Positions 27,957-36,830 are shown, numbered from the stretch's first letter. The stretch: DNA of 64,000 bases from Shimia sp. CNT1-13L.2 (GCF_024331145.1 NZ_JANDJO010000001.1:372001-436000); one strand, 5' to 3'. Notes: generated by a model not told the origin, from the sequence alone. Numbers and translations are program-made.

Positions 27957-28967
27957 GTGAACATATCCATCGACCACTGGCGCGCTCAATCCAAAGAGTT
28001 GGCGCCAGGGGTAACCATGGCCGTGATCGTCGCGATCACGGCCAAATTTCTTGCAGAACACTATGGAACGCCCGCGATGCTGCTGGCGTTGCTGCTTGGG
28101 ATCGCCGTGAATTTCCTGGGCCAGGAAGGCCGTACTGTGCCCGGCGTTGCCTTTGGCGCACGGTCGCTGTTGCGCCTCGGGGTCGCCTTTCTGGGCGCAC
28201 GCATCAGCTTTGATCTGATGATGGGCCTTGGCCCAAGCGTTATCCTTCTCGTCGTTGCCGGGGTCGTGGCCACTATTGCCTTCGGTCTCGCGGTCTCGCG
28301 TTTCTTTGGTCACGCATGGCGCTTTGCCTTCCTGACCGCCGGATCAGTTGCCATCTGCGGTGCCTCCGCAGCCATGGCCATCTCCGCGATCCTGCCGCGG
28401 GACGAGCGCTCAGAGGAACGCCTGATCTTCACCGTGATGGGCGTCACGATCCTGTCGACCCTCGCCATGATCCTCTATCCCATCGCAGTCAGCGCGCTGG
28501 ACCTTTCCGAAGTACAGGGCGGGGTTTTCCTTGGCGGCACCATTCATGACGTCGCGCAGGTGGTCGGCGCCGGTTTCACCATTTCGGAAACCACCGGTGA
28601 CACGGCCACGCTGGTCAAACTGATCCGGGTTGCCATGCTTGCCCCGGTCGTGCTTGTCGCGTCGCTCCTCATCCGGCGCTTCGCGACCCTGCCAAGTGGT
28701 GAAAACTCGCCGCCGATCCTGCCGGGGTTCGTGATCGGGTTCCTTGTGCTGGCGTGTCTCAACACCCTGCACCTCGTCCCCGCCTTCGTCGTGGATATCC
28801 TCTCCACCGCCTCCCGCTGGCTCCTGCTGACGGCAATAGCAGCGGTCGGCATGAAGACAGACATCAAGCAACTTCTGAAAGTGGGCGGCGCGGCCATCGC
28901 GCTCCTGAGTTTTGAAACGCTCTTTATCGCCCTCTTCATCCTCGCCGGGATCAAGCTGCTAAGCTGA
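27957..28967 (+). CDS. tauZ: YeiH/TauZ-family membrane protein, probable sulfite or sulfate exporter
   Basis: A GTG start one base after the xsc stop gives 336 residues and about ten membrane helices. PF03601-like segments include AGSVAICGASAAMAISAI and LGGTIHDVAQVVGAGF. Homologues lie beside xsc in many sulfonate degraders and are thought to remove the sulfite or sulfate formed from the C-S bond. Coupling to xsc supports this role; transport itself is inferred. Confidence 0.87.
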   Translation: MNISIDHWRAQSKELAPGVTMAVIVAITAKFLAEHYGTPAMLLALLLGIAVNFLGQEGRTVPGVAFGARSLLRLGVAFLGARISFDLMMGLGPSVILLVVAGVVATIAFGLAVSRFFGHAWRFAFLTAGSVAICGASAAMAISAILPRDERSEERLIFTVMGVTILSTLAMILYPIAVSALDLSEVQGGVFLGGTIHDVAQVVGAGFTISETTGDTATLVKLIRVAMLAPVVLVASLLIRRFATLPSGENSPPILPGFVIGFLVLACLNTLHLVPAFVVDILSTASRWLLLTAIAAVGMKTDIKQLLKVGGAAIALLSFETLFIALFILAGIKLLS

Positions 28968-28984
28968 TCCCGACAGGGGCAACC

Positions 28985-29638
28985 TTACCTGCGCGGCTTG
29001 CTCTTCCAGGTGTCGAGCCAGCGGCGCAGGCGGCCCCGCTTTTCGGCAAGGTTGTCGCCCGCCGCTTCAAGGCTCTCGTTCACATCCTCCAGCACCGGAT
29101 CGATCCGCGCCTCGCGGAACCTGCGCCAGCGCACGTAAACCGCCCAGGCCACCGCGGCAAACAGGGTCAGGATAATGATGTTGAGCCAGGGAATGATCCG
29201 CACATCCGGCCCCGCGACGGCCTTTACACCCACCGCGTTGGGATAGATCGACAGGAACTCGTTGCGCCAGCCATAGTGCTTGATCGCCACCCAGTTCGGC
29301 GCCTCCTTGGTGGATTTCAGATCGGTCGCCTCGGCCTGAAGGTTCGCGGTGTCGAACTTGAAATACGGCGGCCAGCTCCAGCCAGTATCCTCGTTGCGAT
29401 AGACCATCGGGCGCTCGTTCTCATAGAACGCCTGGATGAAGAACACGTCGCGGTTCACCGTGCCCGTGGCATTGCCGGCATCCGGCGAGGACCAGAAGAT
29501 CGAGTTCTCGCCAAAGTCGATCCGCTTTTCATAGGTGTCGGCGATCCGGACAATATCGTTCTGCGGAAGCGTGTAGTGGAAGAACCCCGCCACGAAGACC
29601 CAGAACAGCCCCCAGAAAACCCATTTTACATAGACCAT
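28985..29638 (-). CDS. DUF1523-family membrane protein, last gene of the AAA+ cluster
   Basis: The protein has 217 residues. One N-terminal helix (VKWVFWGLFWVFVAGFF) is followed by an extracytoplasmic domain (about 25-150, with TYEKRIDFGENSIFWSSPDAG and a Trp-rich WSWPPYFKFDTANLQ), a second helix (LNIIILTLFAAVAWAVYV) and a basic cytoplasmic tail. This resembles DUF1523, of unknown function. It is the last of seven same-strand genes, 13 bases after its upstream neighbour, and convergent with tauZ. Confidence 0.75.
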   Translation of the reverse strand: MVYVKWVFWGLFWVFVAGFFHYTLPQNDIVRIADTYEKRIDFGENSIFWSSPDAGNATGTVNRDVFFIQAFYENERPMVYRNEDTGWSWPPYFKFDTANLQAEATDLKSTKEAPNWVAIKHYGWRNEFLSIYPNAVGVKAVAGPDVRIIPWLNIIILTLFAAVAWAVYVRWRRFREARIDPVLEDVNESLEAAGDNLAEKRGRLRRWLDTWKSKPRR

Positions 29639-29651
29639 ACCCTCGGCCCCC

Positions 29652-29918
29652 TTAGTGGAAATTCGTGAAATAGATCAAGGCGATCACAATGCAGACCGGC
29701 ACCACATAGACGCCAAGGATCAGCTTGCGGCGCAAAGACCCGTCATAGTCCTCAAGACCGGCCCGGACAAAGGCATCCCGGTCGCCGGTCATGCCCTCTT
29801 CCTCCCATTCCGCCTCGAGCTTTCCCCGCCGCACGGCGCGGGAATAGAACGACAGGCAGACATAGATCACCGTCAGGACGATGAAACCGATCACGCTCAG
29901 GCGCAGCAGTGCAAACAT
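29652..29918 (-). CDS. Small two-helix membrane protein
   Basis: The protein has 88 residues with helices near 5-25 (RLSVIGFIVLTVIYVCLSFY) and 65-84 (LILGVYVVPVCIVIALIYF). They flank a charged loop with EAEWEEEGMTGDRDAFVRAGLEDYDGSLRRK. A near-perfect AAGGAGGT site lies six bases before the ATG, suggesting strong translation. No family recognised. It lies between two genes of the cluster with gaps of 3 and 13 bases. Confidence 0.7.
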   Translation of the reverse strand: MFALLRLSVIGFIVLTVIYVCLSFYSRAVRRGKLEAEWEEEGMTGDRDAFVRAGLEDYDGSLRRKLILGVYVVPVCIVIALIYFTNFH

Positions 29919-29921
29919 CTT

Positions 29922-31265
29922 CTACCTCCTTACCGCGCCCCAGGGGCCAACACGCTGGATCAGGTCCTCGCGCGGTGGCTGTGGCGGGGTGTCCATCGGG
30001 GCATCATGCCCGAAAAGCGCCGCCCGCGCACCGGCCTTGTCCGCTTGATACTCGCGGTCGAGGAAATCCGCCACATAGGATTTCTTGGTCTCGCTCCACG
30101 TCGCATAGAGACGGTAGAAGACCTCCTTGTGACAGATGAACAGCTGCCGCACGTCCTTGGGCGCAAGCTCCGACAACAGCATGTTCACCAGATCCTGCTG
30201 CGGCCTGTCTGCGGCACGCAGCGTATAGAAATAGGCCGGATGATCCGAGGTGATGCGCGGCCACGGCCCACCGCTCTCGGCCCAGTTCAGCAACTGCCGC
30301 AGCCCGTGATACTCGGCCGGCAACTGGTCGGCGTGGTTGCGCGCCAAGGCGCGAATGTCCCGCCGTGTCGCCCCCGTCAGGTCCACACCCGCCTCCTGCG
30401 CCGCGTCAACCACGATGAAATCCATCTTCTGTCGCAGGATTGCCCCTGCATCAATGCCCCGCGCCTTCACGATCGGCTCGACCAGATCGTTCAGCTCAAG
30501 GAACCGCGCAATCCGGTTGCGCTCGGAAAAATCGAACCGGTGCTTGATCGGCAGCGCCCCAAGCGCCGCCGTGTCCTGCCGGGCAATCAGCGCCGGATGC
30601 TCGACCCCGCGAAACAGGTAGAGCCCGCCGAAATGCGCCGTCCAGAAATCCTCCTGCCCGAATTCCGCATGACGCAGCCGCACCGGGTTGCGGGTCACGT
30701 CTCCGGTACGTTTGGCCAGACCGATCATCTCGGCGATCAGCACATCATCGAACCAGGCGTCCTCCTCGTCCTTGAACCGGTCTACCATCCGGCCAAGCTG
30801 TTCGGCGTCGCGCAGCGTGCCCTCGGTGGTATCGGCCTCGACCACCACCTTGCGGATATCAAAAAGCCGCTCCGGCGCGCTGACCGAAAAGACCGAGTTC
30901 ACCAGCTCCCCCGCCACCGCATCCCGCGCGGTCAGGGCAAACAATTGCGGCTCGTTGTCGGTGATGAACTGCTTCAGGATCTCGCGACTGGTCGAGAACT
31001 TGGCATTCAGCAACGGCGCATGTCGCTGTTCCGTGGTCAACAGGATGAACTGCCGGTTACAGCCCCCGTGGTTGAGGTAGAGATGATCCTCCAGCTCGTC
31101 ACCGATCTCGGGGCTATAGCCCGAGATGTCGATGTGGAAATCCTCCAGCCCCGTGCGCTTGCCCGTCAGATGCTCCAACGCCCGGTTATAGCGTTCCACC
31201 AGCACCGGCGAAGACACCTCGATCAGGTTCCCAAACATCAGGCCGCGTTCAATCAGTCGGTGCAT
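29922..31265 (-). CDS. Conserved 447-residue protein of unknown function in the AAA+ cluster
   Basis: The protein has 447 residues, no signal peptide and no clear membrane helix, so it is probably cytoplasmic. Notable segments are HRLIERGLMFGNLIEVSSPVLVERYNRALEHLTG at the start, DISGYSPEIGDELEDHLYLNHGGCNRQFILLTTEQ (about 47-81), and a C-terminal part with FICHKEVFYRLYATWSETKKSYVADFLDREYQ. I believe it matches a Rhodobacterales family (possibly DUF6638), but not with certainty. It starts inside the end of the small membrane protein gene upstream (17-base overlap), so it is translationally coupled. Confidence 0.75.
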   Translation of the reverse strand: MHRLIERGLMFGNLIEVSSPVLVERYNRALEHLTGKRTGLEDFHIDISGYSPEIGDELEDHLYLNHGGCNRQFILLTTEQRHAPLLNAKFSTSREILKQFITDNEPQLFALTARDAVAGELVNSVFSVSAPERLFDIRKVVVEADTTEGTLRDAEQLGRMVDRFKDEEDAWFDDVLIAEMIGLAKRTGDVTRNPVRLRHAEFGQEDFWTAHFGGLYLFRGVEHPALIARQDTAALGALPIKHRFDFSERNRIARFLELNDLVEPIVKARGIDAGAILRQKMDFIVVDAAQEAGVDLTGATRRDIRALARNHADQLPAEYHGLRQLLNWAESGGPWPRITSDHPAYFYTLRAADRPQQDLVNMLLSELAPKDVRQLFICHKEVFYRLYATWSETKKSYVADFLDREYQADKAGARAALFGHDAPMDTPPQPPREDLIQRVGPWGAVRR

Positions 31266-31566
31266 CCGCTTTCCCTTTTCCTACTTTCCACCCCAACAGC
31301 GTCGCTGGAAACGCCAATAAACTCATCAGCAGGAATTGCATCCCCGCATAGTCCAAATGCTGCCGCAGCGATGCTTGACCATCCCGAGGGTCCAGGAAAT
31401 CTGCTGCCATCCAGCTAAGAAGGATCGCAATCACACCAACGGTTACCACGTACTCGAGAAGCACACTTTTAAAACGCCTATCATGCGTCCGAGCGCGGAG
31501 CGCCAGAAAGCCTCCGATGGGTGCTCCCAGCAGCATAGGCACAAAAAGAGCGATCAAACCGATCAT
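31249..31566 (-). CDS. Small membrane protein in the AAA+ cluster
   Basis: The ATG at 31566 (GGGAG six bases upstream) gives 105 residues; a TTG at 31647 would add 27 more without a good site. Three hydrophobic segments are visible: MIGLIALFVPMLLGAPIGGF, LEYVVTVGVIAILLSWMAA and AGMQFLLMSLLAFPATLLGW. The region is visibly lower in GC than its neighbours, a possible sign of relaxed constraint or transfer. It overlaps the next gene by 17 bases. No family recognised. Confidence 0.6.
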   Translation of the reverse strand: MIGLIALFVPMLLGAPIGGFLALRARTHDRRFKSVLLEYVVTVGVIAILLSWMAADFLDPRDGQASLRQHLDYAGMQFLLMSLLAFPATLLGWKVGKGKADAPTD

Positions 31567-31708
31567 GCAGTACTCCCAATTCGCCCGGCGCTTGCCGCCA
31601 GGCAGCGCCCGACCGCCCACATCAAACCTTTGGTTTGTCTCGGACAAAACGGCGGGCGCTTCTCGCCCACCCGCGGTCTGGCACTGCCCTGATGTTGCAC
31701 TTCACACA

Positions 31709-33643
31709 TCAGGATTTCCCCTCCAGATACCGCCGCTTGGCCTCTTCCTGGCGCTCATAGTCGCGCACCATATTCTCAATCGCCACCTCGTCCGACTTGT
31801 CCGCATAGCGGAACTCGGAATCCGCGTAGCGGTTGATCTCCTGCACCACCATCTCCACCGTGATCGGCACCCGCAGCGCCCCGATCATGTCCTTCTTGCG
31901 CTCATAGGGCTGGAACAGGAACAGCTCCGGGTTCTCCATCCACTCATCCGGCAGCTCAAAGTCCATCGCCCGCACCTTCACGGCGTCGGTGATGTTCTTG
32001 ATCGCCCGCCCGGTAAAACGCGGGTCGGCCTCCTGTATGCCCTTGAGATAGGCGCCCAGCTTGGCAATCGTGTCCAGTTCACCCACCTCGCCCGACACCC
32101 TGTCAAAGACGTTCATCAGCCCCACCTCCTGCGGCCGCCCATGCGCCTCGAAGGATTTTGCAACCGCCTTCTGGATCGCCTGCGCCTCGAACAGGTCATG
32201 GCTACCCAGCGGGATGTCATGGTTCTTGCCCATCAAAAGCGCGAGAATGTCGATATAGTCTTCGCGTGTCTGCGGACCATCCACGAGAAACCGCGCCCCG
32301 GCCCGCTGGCGCAGGGCATCGTCCACGTTTTCGGGATAGTTCGAGAACATGCCAAAGGTACAGTTGCCGCGCACCACCGTATTGGCCCCGGCAAAGGCCT
32401 CCATGAAGACCGCGGTCACCTCCTGCTGCCCCGCCGAAGACTGTCTGTCCCCGCGCTTGCCTGCGATCTGGTCGATGTCGTCAATGGTGCCAAAACCGAT
32501 CACCTGCGGGTCAAGCACGTTCTGAACAAAGGCCTTGGCATTCTGGCCCGACTTGCCCTGATAGCTGTCGATATTGTCGATGCCAAAGTTCTGATAGCGG
32601 AACGGATAACCCGCCGCGCCACAGTAGTCGTTGATCAGCCCGGCCATCATCTGGATCAGCGTCGTCTTGCCCGTGCCCGGCGCGCCATCCCCCATGAAGG
32701 TAAAGATGAACCCGCCCATCTCGGCAAAGGGGTTGAGGCGGCGATCGAAATCAAAGGCCATCAGCATCTTGGCCAACTTCATAGCCTGGTACTTGGCGAT
32801 ATGATTGCCCACCACCTCGTTGGGCTTTTTGAAACTCATGGTCAGGGTCGATCCCTTGCCCGCCCGCGCCGGGGTGAACCCGTTCAGCGTGAGGTCATCC
32901 GCCTCCACCCGCCAGCTCGCTCCCTCGAAGGCCCCAAGCCCCCCGGCATTCTGCGCCCGCAGGGTCACCTTTTCCATCACCTGCTCGGCAAAGGCACAGA
33001 CACAGGCCACCAGCCGCGCCTCATCCGTCACCAATGCCGCGATATCCTGATCCAGCTCCCACAACAGCCCGTGCAACGCCAGCTGGGCATTGTCGGTCAG
33101 AACCTCCTCGACCTCGCCCACCTCGACCGAGACCTCGCCAAGGTAGGGGGCCAGAAGAAACGCCGTGGCATTGGCAAAGACATGCGCCACCACCAGCGCC
33201 TCGGCAGTCAGCAACTCCGAAAACGCCGCCTTGCGATCCGCGCCCAGCGCGCCGGCAAGGTTGTCGCGTTTCATGTCATCCAGCCCCGAGGCCTCCGACA
33301 CGTTCTCCCCCACGGCCAGCGCGATGGCCAGCGCCCGGCGCAACCCGCTCATCACATTGGCCTGCACCGGCGACACCAGCGGGTCTTCCCCATCCGCCGC
33401 CTCGATCCGGTTGATCAGATGCACCCCTTCGGGCCGCGCAGTCGAACGCGTCACCAGCCCCGGTGTGGTCGACCGGAACCGCCGCCGCGTGGCCAGCCCG
33501 CTTGAGCGTTCCGGCGCCGCCATCTCGCGCCCCTTGGCTATCCGCGGCGTGTGGTCAAACCCGTCCAGCATCCCCACCGCCGCATCGTAATGCTTGCGAA
33601 TATCCTCTTCGCGCAGCTCCATCAGGTCACTTGTCAGGCTCAT
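31709..33643 (-). CDS. AAA+ ATPase of an uncharacterised Rhodobacterales cluster
   Basis: The protein has 644 residues. The N-terminal 300 residues have no clear family. The AAA+ core follows: Walker A GDGAPGTGKTT (318-328), Walker B VIGFGTIDDID (381-391, Asp388/Asp389), sensor-1 Asn435 in FGMFSNYPENVDDALRQRAG, and arginine-finger candidates Arg445-Arg451. A long C-terminal helical part has many charged residues. No membrane helix or protease motif is visible, so it is likely a cytoplasmic remodelling ATPase. Its gene neighbours suggest a coiled-coil or membrane partner as substrate. GGAG lies six bases before the ATG. Confidence 0.85.
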   Translation of the reverse strand: MSLTSDLMELREEDIRKHYDAAVGMLDGFDHTPRIAKGREMAAPERSSGLATRRRFRSTTPGLVTRSTARPEGVHLINRIEAADGEDPLVSPVQANVMSGLRRALAIALAVGENVSEASGLDDMKRDNLAGALGADRKAAFSELLTAEALVVAHVFANATAFLLAPYLGEVSVEVGEVEEVLTDNAQLALHGLLWELDQDIAALVTDEARLVACVCAFAEQVMEKVTLRAQNAGGLGAFEGASWRVEADDLTLNGFTPARAGKGSTLTMSFKKPNEVVGNHIAKYQAMKLAKMLMAFDFDRRLNPFAEMGGFIFTFMGDGAPGTGKTTLIQMMAGLINDYCGAAGYPFRYQNFGIDNIDSYQGKSGQNAKAFVQNVLDPQVIGFGTIDDIDQIAGKRGDRQSSAGQQEVTAVFMEAFAGANTVVRGNCTFGMFSNYPENVDDALRQRAGARFLVDGPQTREDYIDILALLMGKNHDIPLGSHDLFEAQAIQKAVAKSFEAHGRPQEVGLMNVFDRVSGEVGELDTIAKLGAYLKGIQEADPRFTGRAIKNITDAVKVRAMDFELPDEWMENPELFLFQPYERKKDMIGALRVPITVEMVVQEINRYADSEFRYADKSDEVAIENMVRDYERQEEAKRRYLEGKS

Positions 33644-33726
33644 CTCTCACTCCACAAAATTCCGCTCGGCATCTCTTCAATGCACCAAAAATACTCGCGC
33701 CGCAGGCATGGCGGCGCAGCCGCCCC

Positions 33727-34851
33727 TCAATAGCGCAGCACCCGCCCCTGCGGGCTCACCACATATTTCGTCACCGCCCCAAACCCCGGCGGGTTCAGCT
33801 CTTCCAGCACCTGAAACGGGCGCTGCGGCATGATGATACTGCGCTCGGTCCGCGTCGCGCCGGTGTCCACCCCGCGCCCCGAGAAGGGATCAAGCGCAAA
33901 CACCTCGCGCTCCACGGTCGAGAACCACCCCGCCCGCTCTTCGCGCACGCTTTCGCTTTCCAGATCCTCAACCGTCCAGGCCAGGGTCCAGTCCTCGCCC
34001 GCCGGGGCCCGCGCAGTCTCGAGCACATCCCGGATCGGCCCCTTCTGGCGGGTAAAGGCCGAGGAATACATCGGCCCCACGTGATACCGCTTAAGCCGCT
34101 TGGGATGCAGATCGTCGAAACTCTCGTCAAACCCCTTGGCAATCGTCACCAGTTTCAATCCCCCTAGGCTCTGCCCCATCAGGTGCGCCTGCGCCTCGGG
34201 CCAGCGCCGCTCGTCCTTGGGCAGCGCCGTGCGGCCGCTGTCCTCGACCTCCATGAGATAGAGCGTCGGCAGGTTGATCTGGCTGTCATAGACCGCCCAA
34301 TGTACCAGATAGCGACGCCGCCGTTCGCCCATAGTTTCCAGCCAAAGCGCCTCCGGATGGTTCTGTGCCCAGAACAGCTCGCCGCGCATCAGCTCTTCAT
34401 AATAAAGCCGCTGCGACAGCGCGAATTGCAGCTTGGTCGGAATCTCGCGCTCGCCGATGATCTTGCGCAGCATCTGGTCCTTCAGCGCCGCATCATCCGG
34501 CATGTTGCGCAAATGGCTGTCGGCCTGCTGTGCATCATTGGCCATGACCAGCAACTCGTTGAACACCGGAAAGCCGCTTTCGACCTCGTCCATCTGCAAC
34601 GAGCCAAAGAAACGCCCGGTCTCGCGCCCGACCAGCAGGTACTTCATGGCCAGCGCCTTGAAGGTAAAGGACAGCTGCACGAGATAGCGGGTCAGAACCT
34701 TGACCTCGGTCCCGCCCAAGCGCCCCTCCGCCGCCTGCGCCGCCGCCACCTGCGTCAGGTGCCCGGTGATCTTCTCGAACTTCTTGAAGTACCGCCGCGA
34801 CGCATAGGTGTCGCGCAGGGCCTTATGGTCCGCGGTTTGGGTCTCAGTCAT
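33727..34851 (-). CDS. 374-residue protein of unknown function in the AAA+ cluster
   Basis: The protein has 374 residues and is soluble, with no signal peptide. The first 180 residues look mostly helical and charged (HKALRDTYASRRYFKKFEKITGHLTQV, GEREIPTKLQFALSQRLYYEELMRGELFW). The rest looks beta-rich (WAVYDSQINLPTLYLMEVEDSG; LEELNPPGFGAVTKYVVSPQGRVLRY). I recognise no motif. It sits between the coiled-coil and ATPase genes on the same strand, with 83 bases to the ATPase start. A shared role with those proteins is inferred only from position. Confidence 0.75.
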   Translation of the reverse strand: MTETQTADHKALRDTYASRRYFKKFEKITGHLTQVAAAQAAEGRLGGTEVKVLTRYLVQLSFTFKALAMKYLLVGRETGRFFGSLQMDEVESGFPVFNELLVMANDAQQADSHLRNMPDDAALKDQMLRKIIGEREIPTKLQFALSQRLYYEELMRGELFWAQNHPEALWLETMGERRRRYLVHWAVYDSQINLPTLYLMEVEDSGRTALPKDERRWPEAQAHLMGQSLGGLKLVTIAKGFDESFDDLHPKRLKRYHVGPMYSSAFTRQKGPIRDVLETARAPAGEDWTLAWTVEDLESESVREERAGWFSTVEREVFALDPFSGRGVDTGATRTERSIIMPQRPFQVLEELNPPGFGAVTKYVVSPQGRVLRY

Positions 34852-34889
34852 TTTGGGTCACCGTTTTACCCTAGCATCATCCAGAATCC

Positions 34890-34945
34890 CCGGTTCGCTT
34901 GCGAACCGGATCGCGCCCGACCCCGCCCCCCAGGGCGGGTGCGAT
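34890..34945 (-). repeat. Two adjacent strong hairpins between cluster genes
   Basis: CCGGTTCG-CTTG-CGAACCGG is exact (34890-34909). Next to it ATCGC (34910-34914) and GCGAT (34941-34945) enclose CCCGCCC-CCCA-GGGCGGG (34922-34939). On the minus strand they lie downstream of the coiled-coil gene and upstream of the 374-residue gene, as expected for partial termination or mRNA processing. The 34852-35052 gap holds no gene. Confidence 0.55.
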
Positions 34946-35052
34946 TTTGAAACGGCCATGCCAAGCACGTCCGCCAAACAATCATGGCAGGCAACCACCA
35001 AGCAGACAGCCGCCCTCGGTGCCGGGCGCGATCCTGTGTTGATCACGCGCTC

Positions 35053-36129
35053 TTACGCCCCGTAAAGGTTCTTGTCGTGCTTCTCGACGATCTTCTGGAA
35101 CCGGCGGGCAAAGCGTTCATCCGCCTTGGCCTTGGCCTCCAGCACGTCACGGGCAAAGACCATGTGGCCCTCGTGCGCCTCGAGCATGTCCGCCATCCGC
35201 TGGTTTGTCGCCGTGCCAATCGCCGCCATCGAGGCCTGCGCCTCCTTGTCGGTCTCCACGCCGATCTCGTTGATCCTGTGCGCCACATCCTGCTGCTGCG
35301 CCGTCTTCAATGACTTGGTCAGCGCATCATACAGCACAACCCGCTGCTTGGTGTCTGTCTGCAACTTGTTGATCAGCACCATCTGCGTCGCCGCCTGGTT
35401 CTGCAACGAGTCGACCCAGGTCTTGCCCTTCTCGATATAGCGCTCCAGCGTCTGGCTCTTGGCGAGCTTCACCTGCTCCTGCTGCACCAGCTCGTTATAG
35501 GCCTTGTTCAGGTCCGCCAGCTCGGTCTCCAGCTTGGTACGGGCCGCCGCATCCTGTTCCACCGCGATCTTGTTCTCGACCTCGATGATCTTCGGGTCCA
35601 TGCCAAGAATCTCGGCCCGCAGGCTTTCCAGCTCACCCACCGTCATCTCGCGCTCGTCCAGCGTCTCGGTCAGGTTCGCCTCCACCTTTTCCTTCTGCTC
35701 GGTCAGCACGTTCAGCTGGCCTTCCAGAAGGTTGGTAATCACGTCCGACTTGGCAATCAGGTCCTGCAGCTTGTCGTCGATATTGGCGGTTTTCATCCGC
35801 TCCTGACGCATGCTCTCGGATTTGCCACGGCTGAAGATGCCGACAAAACTCTCCCAGCCGGTCTTGTCGCGCATCGCGTCGAAGTCCTTGGAAAAGGCCG
35901 CGGTCACGTCATCCAGCCCCATGATCAGCTCGGCGATGTTGGCATTCATCACGTCGGTATGGGCGTGCACGTCATCCAGCGTCGCATTCTCGATGTCGAT
36001 GGAAATGTCGTCACCGGTTTTCATCTTCGCCCGCGCGGTTTCGATCCGGCTGGTCAACTCGGCGATCTTGGCCTGCGCCGCCGCCACCTGTTCCTGGGAT
36101 TCGCGCACTTGTGATTCAAAATTTGCCAT
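35053..36129 (-). CDS. Long coiled-coil protein (TelA/PspA-like architecture), first gene of the AAA+ cluster
   Basis: The ATG at 36129 follows GGGAGAG and gives 358 residues. Nearly the whole protein is predicted helix with heptads and many Glu/Lys/Gln: FESQVRESQEQVAAAQAKIAEL, then LIAKSDVITNLLEGQLNVLTEQKEKVEANL and ELADLNKAYNELVQQEQVKLAKSQTLERYIEKG. It has no signal or membrane helix. The layout resembles toxic-anion-resistance (TelA) or PspA-type scaffolds, and relatives are sometimes labelled microtubule-binding proteins, but I see no decisive motif. As the first of seven co-directional genes, it may be the filament or scaffold on which the AAA+ ATPase acts. Confidence 0.8.
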   Translation of the reverse strand: MANFESQVRESQEQVAAAQAKIAELTSRIETARAKMKTGDDISIDIENATLDDVHAHTDVMNANIAELIMGLDDVTAAFSKDFDAMRDKTGWESFVGIFSRGKSESMRQERMKTANIDDKLQDLIAKSDVITNLLEGQLNVLTEQKEKVEANLTETLDEREMTVGELESLRAEILGMDPKIIEVENKIAVEQDAAARTKLETELADLNKAYNELVQQEQVKLAKSQTLERYIEKGKTWVDSLQNQAATQMVLINKLQTDTKQRVVLYDALTKSLKTAQQQDVAHRINEIGVETDKEAQASMAAIGTATNQRMADMLEAHEGHMVFARDVLEAKAKADERFARRFQKIVEKHDKNLYGA

Positions 36130-36271
36130 GAAACTCTCCCTTGTTCTCAATTAGTTGAGACGGATATGGGGAGTGTTAATCAGATTTACATCCACCCCGA
36201 TCCGCATTTGCCAAAAGTGTTGCAAATGCGCACTGCAAAGGAAAGGGATTGTTGGGTTTTGGGGGCGTAGC

Positions 36272-36709
36272 CTATGCCGCAGACTGCAGGTTCTTGCGCA
36301 ACTTGCGCAGGGACCCAAGCAATACGCGCAACTCTTCCATGTCCATGCCCGTTGCCTCGATCAGGCAGGTCTCGATCCCCTTGACCCTACTACGCAGGGC
36401 CCTGCCCTCAGACGTCAGAGAAACGCGGACGCGGCGCTCATCTTCCGGATCGCGCACACGCGTAACAAGACCTGCTTTCTCAAGTCGCTTCAACAGCGGG
36501 GTCAGGGTGTTCGACTCCAACCCAAGGCGTTTGCCGATGGCGCTCACGATCTGCCCATCCTCCTGCCACAACAGCAGCATTACAAGGAACTGCGGGTAGG
36601 TCAGGTTCATGTCCTTCAACATCCCCTTGTAGAGCCGCGTAAAGGCATGCTCGGTGTTGTAGACTTCGAAACAGATCATCTCGTCCAGTATGTCGCGTGT
36701 CCCGGTCAT
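36272..36709 (-). CDS. ohrR: MarR-family regulator, OhrR-type
   Basis: The ATG at 36709 (GGAGCTGCC upstream) gives 145 residues; the longer frame to 36832 runs through the operator and is unlikely. The winged helix is clear (LTYPQFLVMLLLWQEDGQIVSAIGKRLGLESNTLTPLLKRLEKAGLV, then RVRDPEDERRVRVSLT). A cysteine near the N-terminus (Cys14, EMICFEVYNTEHAF) matches the peroxide-sensing Cys of OhrR. It would repress ohr until organic hydroperoxide oxidises that Cys. It is divergent from ohr. Confidence 0.9.
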   Translation of the reverse strand: MTGTRDILDEMICFEVYNTEHAFTRLYKGMLKDMNLTYPQFLVMLLLWQEDGQIVSAIGKRLGLESNTLTPLLKRLEKAGLVTRVRDPEDERRVRVSLTSEGRALRSRVKGIETCLIEATGMDMEELRVLLGSLRKLRKNLQSAA

Positions 36710-36734
36710 GGCAGCTCCTTTCAGTGCCTTAAAT

Positions 36735-36813
36735 AAATCGCACACGACCAAATCGCAACTATTGACGAATCGTGCACGACATTTTACATCGCTCACAATT
36801 AAATCGCACACGA
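36735..36813. promoter_or_regulatory. Multi-site OhrR operator between ohrR and ohr
   Basis: The 13-base motif AAATCGCACACGA occurs twice in direct orientation, at 36735-36747 and 36801-36813. A palindrome TCGTGCACGA lies between them at 36770-36779. All three share the ACGA/TCGT core and sit in the ohrR-ohr divergent region. Confidence 0.65.
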
Positions 36814-36830
36814 TATAAATGGAGACACCC

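Noticed and set aside
26258-27970. 570-codon antisense frame over xsc
   Set aside because: Xsc has complete TPP motifs and family length; the antisense product has no recognisable domain.
31517-33505. 662-codon plus-strand frame over the AAA+ ATPase gene
   Set aside because: The ATPase frame has the full AAA+ motif set and a ribosome-binding site; the antisense one has none.
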